A stretch of DNA of 64,000 nucleotides from Cynocephalus volans (GCF_027409185.1 NC_084462.1:156351490-156415489); one strand, 5' to 3'; counted from the stretch's first letter, positions 33,328-44,519 are shown. Numbers and translations are program-made. Notes: generated by a model not told the origin, from the sequence alone.

Positions 33328-33996
33328 ATGGTGAGCGAAAGCCACACCCAGGAGGACCGCGATGACACCCCTGCACCGGAGTCCGCACTCCAGGCGGACC
33401 CCAGCGTCTCTAACCACCCCAGTGTGTCAGCCCATCCCAGCGTCTCCATCCACCCCAGCGTCTCTGCCTACCCCAGCAGTTCGGCCCATCCCAGTACCGT
33501 GGCCCAACCCAGTGGCTTGGCCCAACCCAGTGGCTCGGGCCCCGAGGACCTCAGCGTGATCAAGGTGAGCCGGCGCCGTTGGGCCGTGGTCCTGGTGTTT
33601 AGCTGCTACTCCATGTGCAACGCCTTTCAATGGATCCAGTACGGCTCCATCAATAACATCTTCATGAACTTCTACGGAGTGAGTGCCTTTGCCATCGACT
33701 GGCTGTCCATGTGCTACATGCTGACCTACATCCCTCTGCTCCTGCCGGTGGCCTGGCTGCTGGAGAAATTCGGTCTGCGCACCGTCGCCCTCACCGGCTC
33801 GGCTCTCAACTGCCTGGGGGCCTGGGTGAAGCTGGGCAGTCTGCAGCCGCACCTCTTCCCCGTCACCGTGCTGGGCCAGGTCATCTGCTCCGTGGCCCAG
33901 GTCTTCATCCTGGGCATGCCCTCTCGTATCGCTTCCGTTTGGTTCGGTGCTAATGAGGTTTCAACAGCCTGTTCCATGGCTGTCTTCGGCAATCAG
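33328..33996 (+). CDS. FLVCR2: FLVCR2 coding exon 1 (residues 1-223)
   Basis: FLVCR2 (SLC49A2) is a plasma-membrane major-facilitator transporter, reported to move choline at the blood-brain barrier and earlier linked to haem; loss in humans causes Fowler vasculopathy. The start ATG at 33328 has a good context (G at -3 and +4) and gives the expected MV-E-like N-terminus; an in-frame GTG at 33322 is not used. Residues 1-84 are cytosolic, with eight six-residue repeats of HPSVSA type at residues 25-71. Then come SRRRW and membrane segments at about 86-107, 122-148, 152-172, 178-200 and the start of a fifth ending in AVFGNQ. MFS-like positive residues follow segment 2 (KFGLR). The exon ends CAG|gtgggt, phase 0. 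If the donor were skipped, the frame would run only to a stop at 34089. Confidence 0.97.
33400..33540 (+). repeat. FLVCR2: Coding minisatellite: eight imperfect 18-bp units
   Basis: Residues 25-71 of FLVCR2 are eight tandem six-residue units, from PSVSN-H through HPSVSI, YPSSSA and QPSGLA to QPSGSG. At DNA level the units are about 18 bases built on CACCCCAGCGTCTCT. As I recall, the human protein has the same number of units with different third and sixth residues. The segment is low in complexity, rich in Pro and Ser, and lies in the cytosolic N-terminal tail. Confidence 0.9.
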
Positions 33997-34095
33997 GTGG
34001 GTAGAGAAGTTTGTGGATGTTCTGAGGAGTGGGCATCTTATCATCTGGGACTGAGTGTGTTAGATTGCACCAACTGGGGGAGGCTGTAGTTTTGA

Positions 34096-34190
34096 CTGTT
34101 CAACAGTGTTTGTGACTCTGGGTGACTGTGGCTGGGTGTGACTGACAGTGTAGTGTGATTGGGTGATTGTGACTGGGTGACACTGTAAGA
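34096..34190 (+). repeat. Degenerate GTGACTGGGTGA-type tandem repeat
   Basis: Just downstream of the exon 1 donor there are repeated short units such as GTGACTCTGGGTGACTGTGG, GGGTGTGACTGACAGTG and GGGTGATTGTGACTGGGTGA. Copies are imperfect. Confidence 0.6.
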
Positions 34191-34761
34191 GAAATGGGAA
34201 ACAAAAGCAGGTGGCCTTTCCCTTCATCTACCATTTCTCCTCCCCCAGCAGAAAGCATGCTTCTAGAACATACTCTGCTTTGATCGTGCCATTCCTGAGC
34301 CTGTGTCAGTCCACCGACTTAGACCTGTGACTTCAGGAATGCTATTCTTTCTCTGGGAGCAGCCCCGGGGTATCAGACTATTGTGGTGTCATCAGAATTT
34401 GGCAGGTGTTTTTAGCTGGACCGACAGCTTTCCTAGAGTGCTGTCTCCTGTACTGCACAGAATTGCAGAGCCATGCCTGGTGGTGTGTGGCACTGTTCTT
34501 AACTTCCTTTTACACACAGCTGAAGCCAGGACAGTGGGAACAATGCTTTGTGCCAGATTTCTTCCCTGGGGTTTAGAGCCAAGTCCAGCAGGATGGAGTA
34601 GAAATCTCCAAGGCTTCGAAGGCTTCTGGTATATGTAGCTCATTCTCTTAATCCTCTCTGTTTCCTTCTTTTTGGAATGAAATCCCAAATTCTTTGCATC
34701 TCAGTGTGGTTATGGTCCAGAAAGTTGGGCATGTCATGAATCTGATTACCTTCTCCAAATA

Positions 34762-34842
34762 CAAGGGTACTTCAGAAGTTCATGGAAAGATTTGTATTAT
34801 CTCTTATTTCTATTTTTCCACCAGCTTTTTGAAGTACCCATG
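34762..34842. mobile_element. Small palindromic MITE, copy 2
   Basis: CAAGGGTACTTCAGAAGTTC at left and GCTTTTTGAAGTACCCATG at right, with TA on both sides (34760-34761 and 34843-34844). The TA duplication and inverted ends indicate a Tc1/mariner-type MITE of about 81 bases. Confidence 0.72.
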
Positions 34843-36229
34843 TATTTGAAGCAAATGTTTATGGGGTCCTTGTTTAGCCAAGTCACTACCTCCAGGTCTC
34901 ACACCCAAGCACATGCAGTCTTGGCTGCGTGTTTTAACAAATGACCAGCGACCCTTAGTTCTCATAGGCCTATTTTCTCTTACCTGTTCATTCCATTTAG
35001 AAAATTTAAGTTTTCACTTAGAAATTTTCTATTTTGGACAGAAACTTTCCAAAACTTCTCTAAGGGAAATTTCCATTCTGTTCATCTTTACCACCAAGAA
35101 GGTAACTTGAGCTAAATTTCCCTGGGCCAGTGAGTTCTGCCAGTTGGGTAATAATGTAAGCAATCAATGAAAGCAAACAGAGACACCCTTTGCCCACAAA
35201 CAAGCAACATAAAATCCCTTACCCAGTTTTCACCTGTTGCTTTGAATGTTTTGAAGATTGAATTGATTTGAGGCCTGGAAATGAAATGAGGTGGATTTTT
35301 TGTTCAGGACAGTTTGAAAATAAATATTAGAGATGACACTGATAAACCCCTTGTCCTCTAAGATGATATGGCTGTGGATTTTAACATCCCCATTGCAGCC
35401 AGGCCAGTGGTTTTGGCACTATTGGATTTTTCCTTTATAGGAGGGTAATGCTGAAGGGGTGAAGGGCAGCTTTCCACCTTTTGGAGGGTTAATTCTCCCT
35501 ATTTGCAGGAGAACAGGATTCAGACAAGGTCCCTGAAATCTCAAACCCACTGTTTGGGGACAGCAGGATTGCTAACTGCGAAAAGCCCTCTCAGTTGGCC
35601 TGGCAAGATCAAGATAGGAGATTCCAACACATTTTTTGGGTTAACCATAAAGCATCAAGTAATGGGTTTTCAACCCTTTTCACACACCTGTGAGGGAACT
35701 TAATCCCAGCTCTATCTTTAAAATGTAATAGGAATAGTTATTCATTCCCCGCCTCCACTTCCACCCCCTAAGGACAAGCAATGCTAAGAATTTTACGTTT
35801 AAAAACACTCTGATAGGGTGTATTTGCATCACGGAGCCATCTATTTAGTTTGGTCTTTTAGGGTTCACCCTCTGTGCTATGTTAAACATCATGAAAAACC
35901 GAATTGTTTATGCTTCCTCATGTACAGATGACTGTGTTTGCTTCTCTGCATGTGTTTTAACCTTTTTTTCTCAGTAAAGTACAGCTGAATGGAGAAAAAA
36001 TATTAACAGAGCACCTTGAACTTTGCTGCCTAGAAAAAAGACTCCACATAGCTGTCTAAACAGACTTCAAATGTCATTCTGCAGGATAATTCTTCATGAC
36101 CTGCAAACTTCGCTTTGACCCTGACCATGCAGATTACCATAACCCCTGTACCCTGGTAATTCTCACCTCTCTCTTCTAATACTTATATGTTCCACACATG
36201 CACCAGCCTCTGCTTGCATGAAATCCAGT

Positions 36230-36330
36230 ATTCATTTGTTTAACAAGCATTTACCTAGCACCTACCTTTTGCCAGACACTATGCTGGGCTGCAAAGATAA
36301 TCCCTGCCTTCACAGAGTTCCTGTACCAGA
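36230..36330 (-). mobile_element. L2 fragment, minus strand
   Basis: CATTTGTTTAACAAGCATTT, ACCTAGCACCTACCTTTTGCC and AATCCCTGCCTTCACAGAG are reversed L2 3' end. Confidence 0.6.
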
Positions 36331-36479
36331 TTTAAAAATTGTACCAGGCACCAAGATTCAGATTAAAAAGAAAATAAAACAGATCATAGTATAAAGGATT
36401 TATCTTCAGTTCTCCATGAGGTTTTTAGTATTTTCTTTGCCTAAACACTATAGGAAAGAGAGGAGATGGGGAAGGAAGC

Positions 36480-36665
36480 TAATATCTATTAAATGCCTAC
36501 TATGCTTTTTTTTTTCCCTGTTATTTAATTTAATCCATTCAATAACTCTGTGAGGCAGGTAGAATTGTCCCTCTTGTTACAGGCAAAGGAATTCAAACCC
36601 AGATAAATCAAGCAACTTTATCTAGGTCCCTACAGAGTGGTAGAGAGGGACTTGAACCCAGCTTC
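36480..36665 (-). mobile_element. MIR fossil, minus strand
   Basis: AATATCTATTAAATGCCTAC, AACTCTGTGAGGCAGGTAGA and GGGACTTGAACCCAGCTTCTC. A run of 21 A follows at 36729-36749. Confidence 0.75.
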
Positions 36666-37369
36666 TCCTTCAAAGCCTATGTCAGTAGGCCAATATTGAG
36701 TCTTCATGTGGATAAAGCATATATGTAAAAAAAAAAAAAAAAAAAAAAAGACAAGAATTAGGGGGTTTTAATTTTGCCTCTTGTGTCTCAAGAGTTGGGG
36801 GTGATGATAAACTTTCCAGCAGTTTTCTTCAGAGTTTGAGGGCCTAGCACTTGTCTTCTGTTTTGAAGTTCCCGTTAGAGGGCTGATTCTGCCTCTTTAG
36901 TAGCACAGTGACTCCCGTAGTCAAGAAGGTGGGGCTCTAGGAAGAAGAAACCAGTCAAGGCAAGCCTGGAGACTACAACTGATGCTCTTCCCTTTTCTTG
37001 ATACACTCGGACCAGTTGTTCTCAGGTTACAGCTTGGCACTTTTTAGCAACACTTACAGCATTATATCAAGGGAAGATGATCTGGGTGGGGTTTTGAGTG
37101 ATGTGCACACATGGCTGGAAGAAAGCCTTGTGTTAGAGTCTGATAGCTTGGTGGCACAGGTTGAGATAGATTCAGGCACTTCAAGGTCAGCCCCAGTCCA
37201 GATGAGGGGCCTTCAGGACAAATAGGGGAAGGGACTTCCTCAAGGACCCTTGGGCAGTTCATCACACAGCGTTAGTCAGACATAGAGTGGGAGAGAATCA
37301 GTTTGCTTCTAGAGGTAAAGAAAATACAGTAACCTTACAGAACCAGTTTTGTAAAAGCCATAGCTGGCT

Positions 37370-37695
37370 GTCTAAATAGCACTGTTCAATAGAAATCAAA
37401 TGTGCGCTACATATATAACTAAATTTTCCAGTAGCCACATTAATGTAAATGTAAAAAAACAGTAAAAAGAACATGTGAAATTAGTTTGAGTAATATATTT
37501 TATTTAACCCAATACATCCAAAATATTATTTCAACATTTTATTAATGTAATAAAATTACTGATGTGCTCTTTTACATTCTTCTCATTGCTAAGTGTTTGG
37601 AAATTGGCATATATTTTACACTTATAGTCTGGCCACATTTCCCAGTAAGCACTGGGCTGCATAGGCAGTTGGATAGTGCAGGTCTAGAACAGTGA
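37370..37695. mobile_element. hAT-type non-autonomous DNA element
   Basis: ACTGTTCAATAGAAATCAAA, TTTTCCAGTAGCCACATTAA, TTATTTAACCCAATACATCC and TGGATAGTGCAGGTCTAGAACAGTG-type end; matches a common old hAT MITE whose name I cannot assign. Confidence 0.7.
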
Positions 37696-38379
37696 TGGTA
37701 TTTCAGCCACGGAAACCAGATTCCAGCAGAGAGAAATGGGCTCTAGGAAAGTGACTCTAGCCTTGAGGAGGTTGTGTCTGCTGGACTGGCTGGTCATATG
37801 GGACCACCCAGAGATGCTGAGAGCTTCCAAGGTTGGCTCAGGAGTCAGAGTCATAAGGTGGGTGTTCAGCCTAGTCTTGTTCCAAAATCATGGCCACTTG
37901 GGTATATCAAAGTCCAGGCTTATCATTCTGGATCTCCTAATGTCAGAGGCCTTTTGAGGTCTGTGTGAAGCATGGGGAGGTGAAGGCACACTTGATGTTC
38001 ACTTCCACTGACTGTTGCTGTTATGGTAGACAGTGTGCTTGTCCACGTGACTGACCCCTTTCTGGCCTCCCATTATGTACTAGGCAGGGGCTGGGAGACC
38101 AGAGCAAAGCTGATGGTGACCAAAATGAGATGGGACAGGTCTGGGACCACTCTCTCAAATGCTCATGGAGGCAGCCAGGCCATATAAATGAGTAAGGCAA
38201 GCCTAGTGAAAGTGACAAAAGGGTGTGGTGGGGTCCTGGGAACATGAGAGCCTGTCTTGTCTAAAGGCAGCAGCTGCTTCAGCTCCCACCAGTTGTTGAT
38301 ATACAAAGCATGACCCAGTGTTGTCAGATTTTAATTTTTTTTTTAAAGAGAAACCAGAAATCCAGATTTTTATGTGATT

Positions 38380-38480
38380 TTTTTTTTTTTTTGGTGGCTG
38401 ACTGAATAGGGATCGAACCCTGGCTGGACCTTGGTGTTTTCAGCACCATGCCCTAACCAACTGAGCTAACCAGCCAGCCC
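38380..38480 (-). mobile_element. Monomeric tRNA-derived SINE, minus strand
   Basis: Minus-strand reading: GGGCTGGCTGGTTAGCTCAG, AGGGTTCGATCCCTATTCAG and a poly(A) of about 14. Imperfect flanking CCAGATTTT / CCAAGATTT may be the target duplication. Confidence 0.82.
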
Positions 38481-38489
38481 AAGATTTGG

Positions 38490-38800
38490 TTTTTTTGATC
38501 ATGGTAAAATATATATAACATAATATTTATTATTTTAACCATAAGTGTACAATTCAATGGCATTAAATATATCCACGATGTTGTGTAACTGTCACCTGCT
38601 ATACCCAAAACTTTTTCGTCATTCCCAACAAAAACTCTGTATGCATTGAAAAATAACTCCTCCTTTTTGCCTCCCTCCAGGCCCTGGAAACCTCTATTCT
38701 ACTTTCTGTCCCTATGAATTTGCTATTCTAGGTGCTTCATATAAGTAGAATCATATGATACATATACTTGTCCTTCTGTGTCTGGCTTATGAAATCTGTT
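38490..38800 (-). mobile_element. L1 3'-end fragment, minus strand
   Basis: GGTAAAATATATATAACATA, AGTGTACAATTCAATGGCAT and AATTTGCTATTCTAGGTGCT are the reverse complement of an L1M-type 3' UTR and ORF2 end. The adjacent monomer SINE ends at its border. Confidence 0.75.
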
Positions 38801-39424
38801 TTTAAATGCTGGTAATGAACTCGAAAGGTTTTTTGTTTGTTTTGTTTTTTAAATTGCATTCTATGTCTTAAAACTAAGGGTCAGAGAAAATTGCCAGTTT
38901 GAGACTTCTGGGGAGGGTAACATGGAACTGAAATCCAGTTCTGCTTTCTCCTTCTGCGAAAAGCCCTCACCAAAGATGTGGGCAGCTGGAGGCCAGAGGC
39001 TAGCGACTCTGGAGGAAACTAGTTCAGTATCCCCAAAAGTGGCTTATGATTCTCCTCACACATGGGCCATTAGAAAATACAGATACCTGGGCTCCCACTT
39101 GGACTTCTCTAGAGAGCTTTTAATTAAACTCTCTAGGGGAAGGGCCCAAACTCCAGTCTTTTTAACTAACCTCCCAGTTGTTTTTTCAAAAAGTTTCACT
39201 TTTTGAAACCACCAGGAGAGAGGACCAGCACACATGGGAAGGGACTACCCTGCTTCGAGCCACATTCTTGTTAGGGCTGATTTATGATGTGTTTGCTGTG
39301 TGTTGGGTCCAGTGTCCAGGTGGAAACCTTGAGAGCTTGGGCCACTCACCCTTCAGGTTGAGGGATAGGCTGGGTTGGGGGGTGAGGCTCATAATTCTGA
39401 CTCCCTTAAAAAGCTGAAAAGAGA

Positions 39425-41154
39425 CTGTTACCGACAGACCAGGCTCAGCTTGCCCTCTCGCAATAAACAAATGACCTGAAAGTCCAAAAGTTGGTGCAAG
39501 GATTGGAAGGATTATTCAGATTACCAGTATTGAACTAAATGCCTAACCAAGCAACCAAAGAGAAAAGAGGAGCAGTGAGGTCCAGTTGATCCTAGTCTCA
39601 ATCGGCGGGGCCAACCCATTCTACTCACAGTGATTGATAAAAGCAGTTCTCCCCACTGTTGTCAGCATAAAGAAGAAAAGTATCGACTAGATTTAAATCA
39701 GAGAAACAAAGCATAGCCAGGAGCACTCCAGGGTGCACCTATACAGAATAGAAGAGGGCTCGGGAAACAAAGCGTAGCTGGGAGCCCTTCAGGGTGCACC
39801 TACATAGTAGTAGATACAATCCAACCAAACAGCAGAAGAGGGCTCAGAAAATCAGAGAAAGGCGAAGAGAATAAAGCATTGCCTTGTCAGAATTTAGGCC
39901 AGGGACTCCAGGAGAGATCTACCAGCAGCAGAGACATGCGAGCAAAATAGTCCCAGTGGCCACTTGCCTCTTGCAGCTAAAATCTTCTCTCGTGCCCAAA
40001 GCTTTCCAATTTTTGCCAGTGATTAAATTAGGCTCTTAGATTCCAAAGTCATAAAAATGAGCAATATACCCAGCAGTAAAGCCAGCAATGCTTTATTAAA
40101 AGAGGAGATAGACTTATGCATAAGGCGGGTAGCAACAGTAAAGCTCGCCCCCAAGGGGAGCTGTTCAGGGTCTTATATAGGGAAAGGAGTTAAGGGGTAC
40201 AGGCCAGCATCACTGGAGGTGGTCTATTTTGTTCTTTCTGGTTGCATCATGGGTGCATGCTCAGTAGGTCCAAGACAGCAGTGGTGTTCATCATTGTCAC
40301 CCCAGGAGAGTCACTGTAGCGGTCACCTTGATGCTTTGTGTACAGGTGGAAATTCCTAAAGGGGTCTTAAGGTTAATCTGTAACTTTTACAATTATGATA
40401 AACAAGCCTTGGGGAGGGGGTTGCAACTCAGTAAATATCTGTTTCCTTTCTTATCTCAGTCTATTTTGTTAGGGCAGCCCTTGGGGTAGTAATTTGCCCT
40501 GGGGGGTCTCATGACTGAGGAGTGGAAATGTAACAAAGTGTCCTCTGCAGGGAAAATGGAGTCAGTTTGGTTCACAGGCCTAGCCTTACTCAGTTTCAAT
40601 ACCGAAGCCCAGGGTGGGTGGGGTGGGGAAGGGGGGCCCTGATGTTGCAGATACTCCTAATCCTTGGCTTTCTTTGACATGGAACCCAGGGCACTGGAGG
40701 AGGCTCAGGTTGGCCTGGCGTGGCTTTTGCCGTGGCTTCGTTGCCTTGCCAGGCATTGCCACAGGTGCCTGTTAATTCCATGGATTCAAGTCTAAGCCTT
40801 CAGTTTAGACCCCTGCTCCCTCCCTGTTCTTATCCAGGCTGCCTCTTGTTATCAGCCAGTCTTGTCTCTCTGTTCTGACCGGTCTTGCTCCATAATTATC
40901 TCCCTAAAGATCTACTGTTGGAATGTGAATAGATTTAGGCAGTAGACTAGGTAGATTAGGAGCTCTGGAAATCAGTCAAAGGTCTTCAGCAACCAAGCAT
41001 GCCCAACCAAGAAAAAGCCACATTCAGAAACGTAGGAAATTTCATGGCTTTTTTACTCCCCCCTCCCCCACACTGTGCCTTCTGGTCCCAAGTTCCCTTC
41101 TACAAACTGGGGAGAACAGAGCAGACCAAATTTGCAACATTTTAACCTGTTTTA
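39425..41154 (-). mobile_element. Putative ERV LTR region, minus strand
   Basis: On the minus strand CCCTATATAAGACCCTGAAC (TATA at plus 40173-40180) is followed 76 bases later by TTTTAATAAAGCATTGCTGG (AATAAA at plus 40092-40097). These are U3 promoter and R poly(A) signals of a retroviral-type LTR. Downstream on the minus strand lie imperfect repeats built on GCTTTGTTTCTCTGATTT. The outer limits, TGTTACC at 39425 and TTTAACA ending near 41154, are guesses, and no target duplication was found. No gag, pol or env coding was seen. Confidence 0.5.
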
Positions 41155-41232
41155 ACACAGTAGTACTTCTATACACTAACAGTGAACAATCCAAAAAGGA
41201 AATTAAGAAAACAATTTTATTTACCATAGCAT

Positions 41233-41395
41233 CCAAAAAAAAAAGAAAAAAGAAAACCTACAACAAACAAAAAAACAACCAAAAGAGAGAGAGAGAGAAA
41301 GAACAAAAAAGAACAACCAAAAAAAAAAAAAAAAAAAAAGAAAGAAAGAAAAAGAAAAAAGAAAAAAGAAAGAAAGGAAAAACACAACAATTTTG
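41233..41395 (+). repeat. A-rich poly-purine expansion within L1
   Basis: After the L1 text CATAGCATCC comes about 160 bases of A runs, AAAAG, (GA)n and AAGAAAG repeats, including a run of about 20 A. The L1 text resumes at TTTGGAATAACCTAAGGAGT. The normal L1 spacing here is only a few tens of bases, so this is local expansion. Confidence 0.75.
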
Positions 41396-41763
41396 GAATA
41401 ACCTAAGGAGTGAAAAGACTTGTATACTGAAAACTACTGAATATTGCTGAAAGAAATTAATGAAGACATAAATAAATGGAAAGACATCTTGTTCATGGAC
41501 TGGAAGACTTAATAATGTTAAGACGTCAATACTATTCAAAGCAATCTGCAGATTCAATGTAATCCCTGTCAAAATCCCAATGATATTTTTCACAAAAATG
41601 GAAAAATCCATCCTAAAATTTATGTGGAATCTAAAAGGACCCCGAATAAACAAAACAAGTTCAGAAAAGAAAGTTGGAGGTCTCACACTTCCTGATTTCA
41701 AAACGTCGCAAAGCTACAGCAATCAAGACAGTATCATATGGGCATAAAGATAGATATATAATC

Positions 41764-41926
41764 GGGCCGGCCCGTGGCTCACTCGGGAGAGTGCGGTGCT
41801 GATAACACCAAGGCCCTGGGTTCGGATCCCATATAGGGATGACTGGTTGGCTCACTGTGTGAGCATGGTGCTGACAACACCAAGTCAAGGGTTAAGATCC
41901 CCTTACTGGTCATCTTTTAAAAAAAA
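41764..41926 (+). mobile_element. Dimeric tRNA-Ile-derived SINE inside an L1
   Basis: It begins GGGCCGGCCCGTGGCTCACT, with GGGTTCGGATCCCATATAGG in the first half and GGGTTAAGATCCCCTTACTG in the second. The 17-base target duplication AAAGATAGATATATAAT is perfect (41747-41763 and 41927-41943). It interrupts L1 ORF2-derived sequence, so it is younger than that L1. Confidence 0.93.
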
Positions 41927-43086
41927 AAAGATAGATATATAATACTGGCCAGCTTGGGAAAAAATTTAAAAAGACACATGTATAGACCAATGGAATACAG
42001 AAGAGAGTCCAGAAATGAACACTTCTGTATATGTTCAAATGATTTTGACAAGGGCATCAAGACCATTCAATGGGGAGAAGATGGTCTTTTCAACAAACTG
42101 TGCTGGGAAAACTGGATATCTACATTCAAAAGAAAGAAATTGGACCCTTACCTTATATGCAAAAATTAACTCAAAATGGATTAAAGACTTGATAAAAGCT
42201 AAAACTGTAAAACTCTAAGAAGAAAACATGGGGAAAAAGCTTTATGACACTGGATTATGCGATGAGTTCTTGGATATGATACCAAAAGCAGAGGTATCAA
42301 AAGAAAAAAATTACATCAACATTAAAAACTTTTGTGCATCAAAGGTCACTATCAATAGAGTGAAAAGGCAATCCACAGAATGGGAGAAAATATTTGACAA
42401 TCATATATCTGATAAGGGATTAATATTCAGAATATATAAAGAACTTCTACAATTAACAACAAAAACAACCCAATTTAAAAATGGTCAAAGGAACTTGAAT
42501 AGATATTTCTCTAAAGTCCAGGGAAGATTTACAAGTGGTCAATAAGCACATGAAAACATGCTCAACATTAGGGAAATACAAATGAAAACCACAATGAGAT
42601 ATTACTTCACACCCATTAGGATTTCTATTATAAAAAAATAATGTGTTTGGCAAGGATATGAACTTGGAACCCTTGTACATTGCTGGAAGGAATGTAAAAT
42701 GGTGCAGCTGCTATGGAAAATAGTATGGCAGTTTCTCAAAAAAATAAAAAATAGAATTACTATATGATCCAGCAATTCCACTTCTGGGTGTACTTGTATA
42801 TATCTAAAAGAATTGAAAGCAGGAACTTGAACAGGTACTTGTAAAGCCGTGTTTATAGCAGCATTATTAACAATAGTAAAAAGATGGAAGCAAGCCAAGT
42901 GTCTGTCCATTCACAGACGAATGGATAAACAAAAGTAGTATATACATACAATGGAATATTATTCAGCCTTAAAAAGGAAGGAAATTCTGATACATACTCC
43001 CACATGGATGAACCTTGAAACATTATGCTAAGTGAAATAAGCCAGTCACAAAAGGACAAATACTGTATAATTCTATGTATGTAATG

Positions 43087-43787
43087 TGTTGCAGTGTCTT
43101 TTTTTTTTTTTTTTTTTCCTTACACCAACCGATTCTCCAACTCTCTGAACACCAGCTGGGTGTCCTACATATCAGTTCAATTCTGACAGTACCTGGAGTT
43201 AGCAGGCTCCATACGTTAACGAATCAGTCTCACAAGACAGACCCTCACTTTAGATTCTGCAAGTCCTGGAGGCCACCCATGTTTCTGACCAAGCAGCTAT
43301 AAATTGGGGACTTACATTTACTGGTTTATTATAAAGGATACAACTCAGGAATGACCAAGTGGAAGAGATGCATAGGGCCACGTAAGGGGAGAGGTGTGTG
43401 AAGCCTCCATGCCCTATCCGGCCACACCACCCTCCCAGCACCTGATGTGTTCATCAGCTGGGAAGCTGTCTGAAACTTAATATTCAAGAATTTTTGCCTA
43501 AATTTTTAAAAAAACGAGAGTTTTTATCTAGCTCAATCTCCAGCCCCCCTGGCCTCTCCTCTGTGGAGGTGGGGTGGGGTAGGGCTGCAAGTTCCCACAC
43601 TCGAATCACTTGGTCTTTCTGGTGACCAGCCCCCTCCTGAGACTATGTTCAGTAGCATAAACTCAGGTGTCTTGGAAAGGGGCTCCGGAGGAATAACAGA
43701 CACTCCTATCACTCAGGAAGTGCAAAGGGTTTTTGGAGCTCTGCCAGGAACCAGGGACAAAGACCAAATAATATTTTTATTGTACCA
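43087..43787 (-). mobile_element. Solo LTR (ERVL-like) within L1, minus strand
   Basis: About 700 bases break the L1 3' UTR. On the minus strand it begins TGGTACAATAAAAATATTAT, then TTGGTCTTTGTCCCTGGTTC and CTGAGTGATAGGAGTGTCTG. This is the start I associate with an old mammalian ERVL-type LTR. It ends GACACTGCAACA after a 20-base poly(A) stretch. The family name is uncertain and no duplication is visible. Confidence 0.55.
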
Positions 43788-44519
43788 CGGATAACTGCAG
43801 TCGTCTCATTCGTAGACAGAGAGAATAGTGGTGGCTAAGGAGCTGGGGCAATGGGGAGTTAGTGTTCAATAGGTACAGAGTTTCACTGTGGGAAGATGAA
43901 AAGTTTCTGGAGATGGAGGTGATGGTTGCACAGTAATGTGAATGTGTTGAATGCTACTGAACTGTGCAGTGAAAGATGGATAAAAATTAAAATTTTATAC
44001 TGCGTATATTTAACCACCACCACCCCCTAAAAAGAACACTGCTTGTGAGGTGTTCCCTTCTGGCTGGAACGCCTGCTCAACCCCTGTGGTCATTCACATC
44101 AGCCTTGATGCTCTGAGGAGGGCATCCTCTGGCCTGTGCACTTGCTGAGTTTACTCGGATATTGGCCTCTGTTTTCTGATGGTTTGTGTATTTTCCCGTC
44201 TTTCTTGTCCCTCCTCCTGTCCTCCTCCTCCTGCTCTTCCTCTGTCTTCTCTTCCTGCTAACTGGGAAGCTTACCAAAGGGCCAGAACCTGGACTGATTG
44301 ATCTCTCCTGTATCTCAGAGCAGGGCTCTCGGCATAGCAGGTGCTTGCAAATGGATGTGTGAATTAGCAGGGTTTCACTTCCTGAAAGAAATTAAGGGGA
44401 CCAGTCCGTTAACTGAAAGTTCAGCTGGTTGGAGGAAAGGATTATCAGGCCTAGGCTGTCTTCTTGATGTGACTCAATCTTATTCCTTCAGTGGAAAGAG
44501 CTATCAGGTCCTCTCTGTG

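Larger units (their letters stand above)
32200..33960 (+). promoter_or_regulatory. FLVCR2: FLVCR2 CpG-island promoter, 5' UTR and first exon
   Basis: Local GC and CpG content rises sharply from about 32200 and stays high through the coding part of exon 1, in contrast to the CpG-poor flanks. The core at 32600-33110 holds many GGGCGG-type boxes, CGCGCGC and a CACGTG. There is no convincing TATA box within 150 bases of the likely start region; a CTATAAATC at about 32520 is a weak alternative. This is the typical architecture of a dispersed, TATA-less housekeeping-type promoter. The exact transcription start cannot be read from sequence; about 32950-33150 is likely from the usual length of the 5' UTR. 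Confidence 0.75.
41157..44024 (+). mobile_element. L1 LINE, 5'-truncated (ORF2 3' end and 3' UTR)
   Basis: From about 41157 (TTCTATACACTAACAGTGAA) it follows the last third of L1 ORF2: AAATGGAAAGACATCTTGTTC, CAATGGAATATTATTCAGCC and GATGAACCTTGAAACATTATG. It then has an L1M-type 3' UTR at 43790-44024 (GATGGTTGCACAGTAATGTG). The reading frame is broken by many stops and indels. It is interrupted by a poly-purine expansion, a SINE (41764-41926) and an LTR (43087-43787). Confidence 0.88.

Noticed and set aside
39425..41154. An intact endogenous retrovirus
   Set aside because: Only LTR-like control signals are seen; there is no gag, pol or env frame of meaningful length and no convincing second LTR.
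41258..41701. Minus-strand Phe-rich open frame of 147 codons
   Set aside because: It reads the antisense of L1 and the purine expansion (poly-T giving poly-Phe).
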